In this document: positions 24,129 to 32,220 of the stretch, one piece after another
How the letters are laid out: every line of letters begins with the position of its first letter
Position numbering within the stretch: the first letter of the stretch is position 1
Assembly: GCA_020637985.1 (NCBI GenBank)
Contig: JACKJK010000003.1
Coordinates: 248,001 to 312,000, forward strand
Direction of reading: 5' to 3'
Length of the DNA stretch: 64,000 nucleotides
Source: Rhodobiaceae bacterium
GTDB taxonomy: Bacteria; Pseudomonadota; Alphaproteobacteria; Rhizobiales; Tepidamorphaceae
Position numbers and translations under genes: made by a program
The notes under the pieces: model-generated
The model's database searches: none
Seen by the model: only the letters and a program-made list of their open reading frames with translations
Told to the model about the DNA's origin: nothing

Positions 24129-25622
24129 ATGCCATATCCGGTTGGCGTGGTCTCTCTGTCATCGGAAGTCGCTGTCTTGCCGCCTGCCGCATCAATCGTC
24201 ATTCCGGCCTACAACCGCGCCGATGTCATGCGCTTTGCGATCAAAAGCGTACTCCAGCAGGACATGCCGGACTGGGAACTGATTGTCGTCGGCGACGGCT
24301 GTAGCGATCAATCCGAAGCGGTTGTCGCGTCATTTGATGACCCCCGGATCAGCTGGGAAAACATGGCCGTCAATTCCGGCGGACAATCCGCACCGATCAA
24401 CCGCGGGATGCAGAAGGCGAAGGGGGAGTATCTGTTCATCCTGGGACAGGACGATTTCTATTTCGCCGACCGGCTTTCCCACTCGATTGCCGTCATGCAA
24501 TCAAGCGGTGCGGATATGCTCTGGGCGCCAGTCGTTCTTCTGCATGCCGCCGGCGAGCGCACCGGACCGCCCGACCACCGGCGCGATTGCGTGCGCCTCG
24601 ACGGGGTGACCACCGACGGTTCCTTTCAGGCCGAGATGTTCATGTCGGGGTCCAGCTGGACCGTGCGGCGCTCGACCTGGGAGCGTGTCGGCGAGTGGGT
24701 TCACGCCGACGAGGCCTTTGTGTCGCCGTCGCAGGACTGGATATTCCGGGCCTGGCGCAAGGGCGTCGATCTCAGGTTCGATCCGCATCCTTGCGTCCTG
24801 GCAATCCATGCAGGCGTGCGCAAGCTGACCTACAGGCGCAGTCTTCACGCCGAGCACGAGCGCGCCTGGGAGTGGATCAAGGACAAGCCCTCGGTCAGCC
24901 GCGACATCCTTGAATCGGTCGCGATCCAGCATGCCAAGGAACTTGGCCGGCGCAGCGATATCGATGCCTTGTGCCGGCAGTCAGCAGAGGCATTGGAGAA
25001 AATCGTTGTCGCGCAATCGGCCAACCTGGGACGTGGCGGACTGATCCGGGCCTGGACGAAGTCACGCTGGGTGCCGCTGATCACGCGCGCTGCCCGCCTC
25101 CTGTCACGGCTGGGCATCCACCCGCTTGGCTTGCAACGACGCATCGCCGGCGAGCGCAAAGGACATTTCGTTCGCGAGCATCGCAGATTCACCCATGACG
25201 TGCCGCAAGTCGAAGGCGACGATTTGCCGATCGGGAGCGCGGCGGGTGATGATTTTGTCGGGTTTGGCTGGCACGAATGCGAAAATGGCACGAGATGGAC
25301 GCATGCATCCGCGGCGGAAATCATTTTCGGATGTTCGGCACCAGGTGCGTGCGAGGCCCTCGAAATCGATCTCGCGCCACTGCGTGCGAGCGAGCCCCTG
25401 CGCATTCTCGTCAATGGCGCCGTGGCGCTGGAAAAGACCATCGAAGGGCGGGAGAGCATCCATGTCCCGATCCCGGCAACCGTCGGCGGCCAGGTCAATC
25501 TCGTCATCGAGTCGAGCGTGACGACAACGCCGAAAGACCTCGGTATCGGCGACGATGACCGGTTCCTCGGTCTGTGTTTTCATTCAATGAAACTGGTCCG
25601 CCGGGCAGGACAGGCGCCATGA
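24129..25622 (+). CDS. Family 2 glycosyltransferase with C-terminal extension
   Basis: 497 residues. The GT-A domain covers about 20-250: ASIVIPAYNRADVMRFAIKS, the acidic LIVVGDGCSDQS, and ILGQDDFY as the metal-binding acidic site in place of DxD. About 200 further residues show no domain I recognise; the last 100 (EIDLAPLRASEPLRILVNGA) read like a beta-rich module. Cytosolic or membrane-associated, transferring an unknown sugar. It begins six bases after an IS-related repeat, so its own promoter may have been replaced. The next gene overlaps it by four bases, making a three-gene operon. Confidence 0.8.
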   Translation: MPYPVGVVSLSSEVAVLPPAASIVIPAYNRADVMRFAIKSVLQQDMPDWELIVVGDGCSDQSEAVVASFDDPRISWENMAVNSGGQSAPINRGMQKAKGEYLFILGQDDFYFADRLSHSIAVMQSSGADMLWAPVVLLHAAGERTGPPDHRRDCVRLDGVTTDGSFQAEMFMSGSSWTVRRSTWERVGEWVHADEAFVSPSQDWIFRAWRKGVDLRFDPHPCVLAIHAGVRKLTYRRSLHAEHERAWEWIKDKPSVSRDILESVAIQHAKELGRRSDIDALCRQSAEALEKIVVAQSANLGRGGLIRAWTKSRWVPLITRAARLLSRLGIHPLGLQRRIAGERKGHFVREHRRFTHDVPQVEGDDLPIGSAAGDDFVGFGWHECENGTRWTHASAAEIIFGCSAPGACEALEIDLAPLRASEPLRILVNGAVALEKTIEGRESIHVPIPATVGGQVNLVIESSVTTTPKDLGIGDDDRFLGLCFHSMKLVRRAGQAP

Positions 25623-26023
25623 CGGTACGGATCGTTGATGAATTCCTCGACAGCCTGGTCCGGACCCTGGATTTTCCGGTGTACGAGGATGCCCGTGGCG
25701 CCCTGATGCCGCTGGCATGGCCGGATGTTCCCTTCGTGCCCGCGCATGCTTTCATCGTACGCGCGCGCGATGGCGCCCTGCGGGGCGGGCACGGCCACAG
25801 GAAAGCGGCGCAACTGCTGGTGCGGATCGGCGGAAAGATCGTGATCGAAGCCAGAAACAGGGGCGTCAAAGCAACGATAGAGCTTGCAGGTTCGCCCAAT
25901 GCGATCCTGGTCAGGCCGCCCGTCTGGTGGACGCAGACCTATCATGGAGCAGACGCTGCGGCACTGGTGCTGTCGAACCTTCCGTACGATCTGGACGCCT
26001 ACATCAAGGAACCCGATGCCTGA
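25619..26023 (+). CDS. WxcM/FdtA-like cupin (sugar ketoisomerase-type)
   Basis: 134 residues of the WxcM-like cupin type: RGALMPLAWPDVPFVPAHAF, GHGHRKAAQLLVRIGGKI and VRPPVWWTQTYHG match the FdtA pattern (RG.L......PF...R......RG.HAH....Q.L.). FdtA enzymes isomerise dTDP-4-keto-6-deoxyglucose for amino-sugar synthesis, acting in the cytosol. Some WxcM-like proteins instead have an acyltransferase domain, absent here. The ATG overlaps the upstream stop. No dTDP-sugar synthesis genes are in the window, so the exact substrate is uncertain. Confidence 0.78.
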   Translation: MTVRIVDEFLDSLVRTLDFPVYEDARGALMPLAWPDVPFVPAHAFIVRARDGALRGGHGHRKAAQLLVRIGGKIVIEARNRGVKATIELAGSPNAILVRPPVWWTQTYHGADAAALVLSNLPYDLDAYIKEPDA

Positions 26024-27239
26024 GCGGATCGCCATCCTCGGCGCAGGCATCATGGGTTGCTGTCTGGCGCTGGAGTTCGCAAGGCGCGGCCGCAAGGTGA
26101 CCGTGTTCGACGAACGATGCGCCCCGATGGAATGCGCCAGCCGCTGGAACGAAGGCAAGCTGCATCTCGGCTATCTCTACGCCAATGATCCCAGCCTGGC
26201 GACGGCAAGACATATGCTGCCGGCCGGCCTGGCATTCCTGCCCATCATGCGGGACTGGATCGGCGAGGCAATCGACACGGCAATATCTCATTCCGACGAT
26301 TTGTACCTGGTCAGCCGCGGAAGCGTGGTCGGCGCCGCGGCCACGGGCGCCTATTTCGAGCAGGTAACAGCGCTTGCCAAAACGATGCCGGGCTGTGCGG
26401 ACTATCCAGGCGATCTGACCCGTGCGGCCGTACGGCAAGCCAGCCGGTCCGACCTTGAGCGCCATTCGAATGCCTGCGACATAGTGGCGGGCTACTTTCT
26501 GCCCGAGCGTTCGATCCAGACGCGATGGGTCGCGGACCGGCTGGCGGACCGGGTGACCCAGGAGCCCTTTATCGAACTGCGAATGGGGCAACGGGTCGAA
26601 GGTGTGGACGCCGGCGAGAGCGGGCATGACCCGTGGACCGTTCGCACACTGGCCGTGGGCGACACGGGCGAAGCGACACGTGAGGCTTTTGGCCTGGTGG
26701 TCAACGCACTCTGGCAAGGACGTGTCGCTGTCGACCGCACGGCGGGCATTGCCGATCCGGCCGACTGCTCGAACCGGTTCCGCGTTTCCGCCTTCGTGCG
26801 CACATCGAAACCGCTGGCGGTGCCCAGCGCGATAATCTGCGTCGGGCCGTTCGGAGACATGAAGAACTACAACGGCCGGGATTTCTACCTGTCCTGGTAT
26901 CCGACGGGGCTGTTGCGCGACACGAAGGCAGCGGTGCCGGGGGCGGCCCCGGTGATCGACAGCGAAATCAGGGCCGCGGTACTGCGTGGCATCCAGAAGC
27001 ATCTCGTGCCGCGCCTGCCGGGTGCGGGGCAAGTGCTCGAGGCCGCCGAACGGATCGAGGTCGCGGGCGGTTGGATATTTGCCCAGGCCAGCGGGGTCCT
27101 GGCCGATCCATCGGCGACCCTGCACCGCCGCGAGCGTTTCGGGGTTTCGCGGATCGGCAATTTTCTTTCAGTGGACACCGGGAAGTACGCAACGGCGCCC
27201 CACATGGCACGCGAGATCGTATCCATGGTCATGGACTAG
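26016..27239 (+). CDS. FAD-dependent oxidoreductase (DAO family)
   Basis: 407 residues. IAILGAGIMGCCLALEFARRG is the FAD-binding motif and VTVFDE supplies the acidic ribose contact. A C-terminal GGWIFAQASGVLADPSA and an SVDTGKYATAPHMA end are consistent with D-amino-acid-oxidase-like proteins. The start overlaps the WxcM-like gene by eight bases. In the operon with a glycosyltransferase and a sugar ketoisomerase-like gene it may oxidise a sugar or an amine on one; the substrate cannot be inferred. Confidence 0.78.
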   Translation: MPERIAILGAGIMGCCLALEFARRGRKVTVFDERCAPMECASRWNEGKLHLGYLYANDPSLATARHMLPAGLAFLPIMRDWIGEAIDTAISHSDDLYLVSRGSVVGAAATGAYFEQVTALAKTMPGCADYPGDLTRAAVRQASRSDLERHSNACDIVAGYFLPERSIQTRWVADRLADRVTQEPFIELRMGQRVEGVDAGESGHDPWTVRTLAVGDTGEATREAFGLVVNALWQGRVAVDRTAGIADPADCSNRFRVSAFVRTSKPLAVPSAIICVGPFGDMKNYNGRDFYLSWYPTGLLRDTKAAVPGAAPVIDSEIRAAVLRGIQKHLVPRLPGAGQVLEAAERIEVAGGWIFAQASGVLADPSATLHRRERFGVSRIGNFLSVDTGKYATAPHMAREIVSMVMD

Positions 27240-27293
27240 GGTCTGGACTCTGGTCGGGGGAGCCTTGCGGGCGATCGACTGAGTTGTCAGGCT

Positions 27294-27318
27294 AACCAAA
27301 CCGGCCTCGGTTCGGTCG
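27294..27318. repeat. Diverged repeat resembling an IS end, left copy
   Basis: AACCAAACCGGCCTCGG and following bases resemble 28390-28414 (19 of 25 bases, all differences transitions). The copy at 28390 lies just beyond the 3' end of an IS6-family transposase gene. The two copies bracket the chagasin-like gene. Confidence 0.5.
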
Positions 27319-27441
27319 CGAACGCGGTAGCAGTAATGTTGTCGTTGCCCTGCGCAAGGGCATTGACGGCGAAGCATGTGACCCGTGGCGCCAATGACGG
27401 TCGGGTTTCTGCTCAGGTTCACGACAGGGGAGGGCCGAGAC

Positions 27442-28245
27442 ATGCATCAACCGGTCATACTTGCCGGCCGCAGAGGCGTGGTCGCAGCCATTGCCGGGAT
27501 GCTGGTCACGCTTGCCATCGAGGGGATTTCTACGATGGCGGCACTCGCGGACGATGTCGCCGCAAGCGAGTTCCACTTGTCGCTGCGCCCCACCGAAGGC
27601 GCACTCCTGGCAATCCACGGCAGGGGTGGCCGCAAGGCCGACATGGGATGGCTGCTGGACGGGTCAGCCAGCGAGGCGCTGGAACACGTCGACCTGGTGG
27701 ACATCGGCCAGCAACCCGGTTCTGCACAGCCAACGCGTGACGATGCCGCGGCTGGACACGCGATCAGGTCGCTGTTCAGTGCCCCGAAGGTGTGGGGATG
27801 GGGCGTCCGCGCGATATCCTTCGGCGAAGCCAGGGCGACCCTGGCCGCCAAGGCGGCAGAGGCCAGGAGCGAAGCCCGGATCGTGTTGCATGTGCGTGTC
27901 GAGGAAACCGACACCGCATCACTGAGGTTGCCGCTTGTGGTGGGCGAACGGGTCACGCTCGAATTGTGGAGCAACCCTTCCACCGGCGCCCAATGGCAGA
28001 TCAATGCCGCCCAGAGCGACAACCTCGATGGTGTGCAGGTCACAGCAGGACGCAGCTTCGATCCGGACGATCCGCTCGATTGGCGCCGTAGGGGGCTTGT
28101 TGGAAAGCCTGTGCTGCAGGAATGGCGGATTGCAGCGGCAGCCGCAGGCAGGACGCGGCTGACGCTGGACTACGGACAGCCCTGGGAAACGGGCACACCG
28201 CCGTGGCGGCGTCTGGTGATCGATATCGGTTCAGCTGCCGAATAA
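27442..28245 (+). CDS. Secreted protein with C-terminal chagasin-like (I42) domain
   Basis: 267 residues from ATG 27442, which has GGGGAGGG about eight bases upstream. The N-terminus has a hydrophobic stretch (GVVAAIAGMLVTLAIEGIST) ending MAALADD, a probable signal peptide. The last 110 residues look like the peptidase inhibitor family I42: a strand with RVTLELWSNPSTGAQWQ (the NP-T-G loop) and a C-terminal QPWETGTPPWRRLV (the RPW loop). Such proteins block papain-like cysteine peptidases by three loops. The N-terminal 140 residues are unknown. Flanked by diverged IS-end-like sequences. An inhibitor activity is inferred from motifs only. Confidence 0.65.
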   Translation: MHQPVILAGRRGVVAAIAGMLVTLAIEGISTMAALADDVAASEFHLSLRPTEGALLAIHGRGGRKADMGWLLDGSASEALEHVDLVDIGQQPGSAQPTRDDAAAGHAIRSLFSAPKVWGWGVRAISFGEARATLAAKAAEARSEARIVLHVRVEETDTASLRLPLVVGERVTLELWSNPSTGAQWQINAAQSDNLDGVQVTAGRSFDPDDPLDWRRRGLVGKPVLQEWRIAAAAAGRTRLTLDYGQPWETGTPPWRRLVIDIGSAAE

Positions 28246-28389
28246 CTGTCGTCGGTGCTGTCATGTGTGGGCTGCTCCGTTTGCGCAAGGGTTGATTTGA
28301 ACTTTTACGATCGTTGCGGGGTGGGGTCATGTGTCCGGCCTTTGTGCGCGGCACGTATGACCGCTAGCCCTGATGTGTGGTGTCAAACG

Positions 28390-28414
28390 AACCAAATTGG
28401 TCTCAGTTTGGCCG
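28390..28414. repeat. Diverged repeat resembling an IS end, right copy
   Basis: AACCAAATTGGTCTCAG and following bases, partner of 27294-27318. It lies about 15 bases past the stop of the transposase gene on the minus strand, where the terminal repeat of the element is expected. Confidence 0.5.
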
Positions 28415-28429
28415 GAGAACGAGGTTTCC

Positions 28430-29083
28430 TCAGGCAGCGAAGAGCTGCCGCCACTCGGCCAGCGCGGTGGCTCGGTTCAGCTTGAAATTGTTCCTTCTGT
28501 AGAGGTGGCGTTCCTTGTTGAAGTGATTGTGGATCGAGGATTGAGCTGCTGCGAACTTCTGCAGACTTCGCATCCGCCGGAATCTGGTCATCGCCCGTTC
28601 GCGTCGTCGGAAGGGCAGATGCGAATTCTCGATCCGGTTGTTCAGACACCGTCCCGTCTGCTGGCGCTCGGGGTTGCCGAGCTCGCGCATCGCGGCGCCG
28701 TGTGATCTGAGCCTGTCGGTTACGATGGTCTGAGCCGGACCATGCCGCTTCAGCAATTTCCTGAGGAATTTCAATGCCGCCTTGCGATCCCGGCGCTTCG
28801 AGACGAACGCCTCCAGCACTTCGCCTTCGTGATCGACGGCGCGCCACAGGTAGCGTGTCTCGCCGTTGATCTTCACAAAGACCTCGTCGAGGTGCCATCG
28901 CCAGTGGGTCATCGAGCGCATCCGCTCGACACGTCTCTGGCGGATCTCGGCGGCGAACATCGGCCCAAACCGACCCCACCAGAACCGCACAGTCTCGTGG
29001 CTGATGTCGATGCCGCGTTCGTGCAGCAGGTCCTCGACGTTCCTCAGCGATAGCGGGAACCGGATGTACATCATGACAGCCAG
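28430..29083 (-). mobile_element. IS6-family transposase, 5'-truncated
   Basis: From MMYIRFPLSLRNVEDLLHER to the C-terminal ATALAEWRQLFAA, about 214 codons cover the helix-turn-helix and the DDE catalytic core (WHLDEVFVKINGE, LWRAVDHEGEVLE, and IVTDRLRSHGAAMRELG further on). Homology to the family begins at LAV just before the ATG at 29074; the expected first 20 or so residues (MRKSNPFRYFK..., present in the remnant at 24 kb) are missing and replaced by unrelated sequence. It is probably not active. DDE integrases of this type move by replicative cointegrate formation. Confidence 0.85.
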
Positions 29084-29175
29084 CGGCCCGAAAAAGGGAT
29101 ACGCGCCGAAAAGCGCCCCTGTTCCGGGCGCTTGGCGCGCAGCGCCAGACGAAGAGACGGTTTGGCGGGGGTGGG

Positions 29176-29249
29176 TGGCTGGGGAACCTGGATTCGAACC
29201 AGGACCGACGGAGTCAGAGTCCGCTGTTCTACCGTTAAACTATTCCCCA
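29176..29249 (-). tRNA. tRNA-Gln (anticodon CUG)
   Basis: The minus strand folds into a complete cloverleaf. The acceptor stem is TGGGGAA with TTCCCCA, the discriminator is G and CCA is encoded. The D arm contains TTTAACGGTAGAAC. The anticodon stem GCGGA/TCCGT carries loop CTCTGAC with anticodon CTG, and GGTTCGAATCC forms the T arm. 74 bases. It lies at the right edge of the IS-scarred region. Confidence 0.95.
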
Positions 29250-29572
29250 AGACCCTGCCGTTTGCCGGCAGGCTGGCCGCAGTCCGGCAGAAGGGACAAG
29301 CGGCGGCGCGCGCCGAGGCGCGAACGTGGCGCTCTTCTAGCCTGCCGACTCGCAGCTTTGCAACCACTTTCCCACGCGCATTCGACGCTGCCCGAAAGCC
29401 CCGCTCCAGCGTCCGGCTGCCGTGTCGGGAGCGATCGAGGGGCAGCATGGTCCCGGCGTATCGCCGCGTGACAATTTCTCCCAAGATGGCTCGGCGCGCG
29501 CCCGCGCCCGGTCTATGATGGCGCTGGCGCAGGGTTGCCCGCGCCGCCCCACCACGTTCGCGGAACATTCAC
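29250..29572. other. Intergenic region, nothing recognised
   Basis: 323 bases between tRNA-Gln (minus) and the creatininase-like gene (plus). It must hold the tRNA promoter and that of the amine operon. I see no gene, repeat or clear terminator. Confidence 0.5.
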
Positions 29573-30379
29573 ATGAAGACCGAATACGGAAAGCTCACCT
29601 GGGAAGAGGTGCGCGACTGCGACAAGGATCGCGTCGTCATCCTGCCCGTCGCCGCGACCGAGGATCACGGTCCCCACATGGTGCTCGACACCGACACCCT
29701 GCTCGGCACATCGATCGCGCAAGGCGTGGCCGCGAAGGCACCGTCCGAAGTGCTGGTCATGCCGACGATCCCCTACGGCTTCAACGAGCATCACAAGGAC
29801 TTTCCCGGCGTCATCTGGATCCAGCCGGAAACGCTGATCGCCTTCATCACTGACGTGACGAAGTCGCTGGCCCACCATGGTTTCCGCCGCATCCTGCTGC
29901 TCAACAGCCACGGTTCGAACCATCCCGTGCTCGACCTCGCCGCGCGCAAGACGGTAATCGAGACGGAGATCATCTGCGTCTCGGCGTCCTACTGGAACCT
30001 GATGTACGACCGCATCAACGCGCTGCGCAAATCCGAGACTGGCGGCATCGCGCATGCCTGCGAGTTCGAGGCCGCGATGTACATGCATCTCGACCCCGAG
30101 CACGTGTACCCGGAAAAGGCGGCGAAGCAGGTCGTGCACGATCCGAACAGCCGCTACCTCAACCTCGACCTCGCCTCGGGCGGCGCCCGCGCCATGCTGA
30201 TGCGCTGGTGGTCGGCGCAGTCGCCCGACGGCACCATGGGCGACCCGACCGTCGCCGACGCCGAGACCGGCGCGAAGTTCTTCGCCGCCGCCGTCGAGGA
30301 GACGCTCGGCCTGGTGCGCGAGATCCGCGCCCTGCCGATCTTTCCGCGCCGGGACCATCACGCGGAGCCGTCGGCATGA
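29573..30379 (+). CDS. Creatininase-family amidohydrolase
   Basis: 268 residues. Metal ligands typical of the family are visible: Glu and His in AATEDHGPHM, Asp in LDTDTLLG, His in LNSHGSN and Glu in HACEFEAA. The fold hydrolyses cyclic or linear amide bonds (creatinine, some formamides, mycofactocin precursor). Cytosolic. First gene of a four-gene row (aminotransferase, acetyltransferase, deacetylase) with overlapping or nearly overlapping ends, so an amide-bond step in amine or guanidino-compound use is likely. The true substrate cannot be told from sequence. Confidence 0.88.
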   Translation: MKTEYGKLTWEEVRDCDKDRVVILPVAATEDHGPHMVLDTDTLLGTSIAQGVAAKAPSEVLVMPTIPYGFNEHHKDFPGVIWIQPETLIAFITDVTKSLAHHGFRRILLLNSHGSNHPVLDLAARKTVIETEIICVSASYWNLMYDRINALRKSETGGIAHACEFEAAMYMHLDPEHVYPEKAAKQVVHDPNSRYLNLDLASGGARAMLMRWWSAQSPDGTMGDPTVADAETGAKFFAAAVEETLGLVREIRALPIFPRRDHHAEPSA

Positions 30380-31719
30380 AGCCCTCCAACCTGTTCTACC
30401 AGTCGCGCCAGCGCCGCCCCATGCTGGAGCGCGCGCAGGGCGTGTCCATGTGGGACCGCGACGGCAGGCACTACATCGATGCTTGCAGCGGCGCGATGGT
30501 CTCCAACATCGGTCACTCGAACCCGCGCGTGCTGGCCGCGATGCGCGCGCAGATGGAGAAGTCGACCTTCGGCTACCGGCTGCATTTCGAGAATGAGCCG
30601 GCGGAGGAACTCGCCCGCAGGGTCGCCGCGCGCATGCCCGACGGGCTCGACCGCGTCTTCTTCGTCTCCGGCGGTTCGGAGGCCGTGGAGAGCTCAATCA
30701 AGCTGGCGCGCCAGTACACGATCGCGGTCGGCGACGAGGCGCGCTGGAAGGTCATCTCGCTGAAGCCGTCCTATCACGGCGCGACGCTCGGCGCGCTGGC
30801 GCTGACCGGCATGGACAACATGCAGGTGCCGTTCCTGCCGATGATGCAGCAGATGCCGAAGATCCCGGCGCCGACCTGCTATCTCGACAATGACGGCCTG
30901 ACCATGGCCGAGCGCGGCATCCGCCATGCCGAGCGCCTGCGCGAAGAGATCCTGCGCCAGGGGCCTGAGAGCGTGCTCGCTTTCATCATGGAGCCGGTCG
31001 GCGGCGCCTCGACCGGCGCGCTGGTCGCCCCCGACAGCTACCACGCGCGCATCGCCGAGATCTGCCGCGAGTTCGGAGTGCTGCTCATCCTCGACGAGGT
31101 GATGTCCGGCGCCGGCCGCACCGGCCGTTTCCTCGCCGCCGACCACTGGGGACTGAAGCCCGACATCATCGCGCTGTCGAAGGGGTTCGGCGCCGGCTAT
31201 ATGCCGCTCGGCGCCATGGTCGCGCATCGCCGCATCGTCGATGCGGTGCTCGACCACGGCGGCTTCATCCACGGCTATACCTACGCCGGCAATCCGCTCG
31301 CCTGCGCCGCCGGTCTCGCGGTGCTCGACGAGATCGAGGAGCAGGACCTGTGCGGCAATGCCGCCGCGATGGGCGAGGTGCTGAAGGGTGAACTGACCGC
31401 GCTCAAGGCGCGCTATCCCTTCATCGCCGATGTCCGCGGCAAGGGGCTGTTGCTGGCCTTCGAGCTGGCGCAGGATCGCGAATCGCTCGCCCCGTTGCCG
31501 CGCGAGATGAACGCCTACATCCACCTCGTCGAGGAGGCCTATTCGCGCGGCCTCATCATCTACGCTCGGCGCACGCGCGGCGGCTTCGAGGGCGACCACT
31601 TCATGGTTTGCCCGCCGATGATCGTCACGCGCGAGGACATCGCCGAGATCATGAACAGGCTGACCGCGAGCCTCGATGCCTTCGCCGACCGTGCCGGCCT
31701 CCCGCGGGGCAATGCCTGA
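30376..31719 (+). CDS. Class III pyridoxal-phosphate aminotransferase
   Basis: 447 residues. LLILDEVMSGAGRTG holds the Asp that binds the PLP ring nitrogen and ALSKGFGAGYMPLGAM the Schiff-base Lys269. IMEPVGGASTGALVAPD and the start SMWDRDGRHYIDACSGAMV are typical of omega-amino-acid/polyamine transaminases. It moves an amino group from an amine or omega-amino acid to a keto acid. The ATG overlaps the creatininase stop (ATGA); an open frame reaching upstream lies inside that gene and is discarded. Confidence 0.93.
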   Translation: MKPSNLFYQSRQRRPMLERAQGVSMWDRDGRHYIDACSGAMVSNIGHSNPRVLAAMRAQMEKSTFGYRLHFENEPAEELARRVAARMPDGLDRVFFVSGGSEAVESSIKLARQYTIAVGDEARWKVISLKPSYHGATLGALALTGMDNMQVPFLPMMQQMPKIPAPTCYLDNDGLTMAERGIRHAERLREEILRQGPESVLAFIMEPVGGASTGALVAPDSYHARIAEICREFGVLLILDEVMSGAGRTGRFLAADHWGLKPDIIALSKGFGAGYMPLGAMVAHRRIVDAVLDHGGFIHGYTYAGNPLACAAGLAVLDEIEEQDLCGNAAAMGEVLKGELTALKARYPFIADVRGKGLLLAFELAQDRESLAPLPREMNAYIHLVEEAYSRGLIIYARRTRGGFEGDHFMVCPPMIVTREDIAEIMNRLTASLDAFADRAGLPRGNA

Positions 31720-31722
31720 GCG

Positions 31723-32220
31723 ATGCATGACGCGGTATGGACCATGCGCGAGGCAACCAGTGCCGACGCCGAGACCATCGACACGATGCTGGGCGAACTC
31801 GCCGCCAGCACCGGCCTGCCGCACGCCAAGACGTCGCATCATCACGACCTGGAGGCTGCCCTGTCGGCCCCCAACAGGTTCCTGCATGCCATCGTCGCGG
31901 CGCTCGACGGCAGCGATGTCGGGGTCTGCTTGTGGTTTCCCTACTATTCGAGCTGGCGCGGCCGCTGCGGCATCTTCGTGCAGGACCTGTACGCGGCGCC
32001 GCAGGTGCGCCGGCGCGGCCTCGGGCCGCATCTGCTGCGCGCCGCCGCGCGCGAGGGCGCCCGGCACTATGGCGCCTCGTTTATCCGACTGGCCGCCGAT
32101 CACAGTAACGCCGGCGCGGCGCGGTTCTACGCGCGCATTGGCTTCCAGCCGATGGACGGCGACCGCCATTTCGATCTCGACGGAGCGGGTTTTGACGCAT
32201 TCTGCGGGGAGGGGACATGA
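31723..32220 (+). CDS. GNAT-family N-acetyltransferase
   Basis: 165 residues. VQDLYAAPQVRRRGLGPHLL carries the acetyl-CoA-binding R/Q-x-x-G-x-G/A loop, and NAGAARFYARIGFQPMD is the C-terminal beta-alpha pair. SSWRGRCGIFVQDLY recalls the spermidine/spermine acetyltransferase group. Placed between an aminotransferase and a deacetylase that could act on acetyl-polyamines, it probably acetylates an amine. Three bases separate it from the aminotransferase, and it overlaps the deacetylase start by four. Confidence 0.88.
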   Translation: MHDAVWTMREATSADAETIDTMLGELAASTGLPHAKTSHHHDLEAALSAPNRFLHAIVAALDGSDVGVCLWFPYYSSWRGRCGIFVQDLYAAPQVRRRGLGPHLLRAAAREGARHYGASFIRLAADHSNAGAARFYARIGFQPMDGDRHFDLDGAGFDAFCGEGT

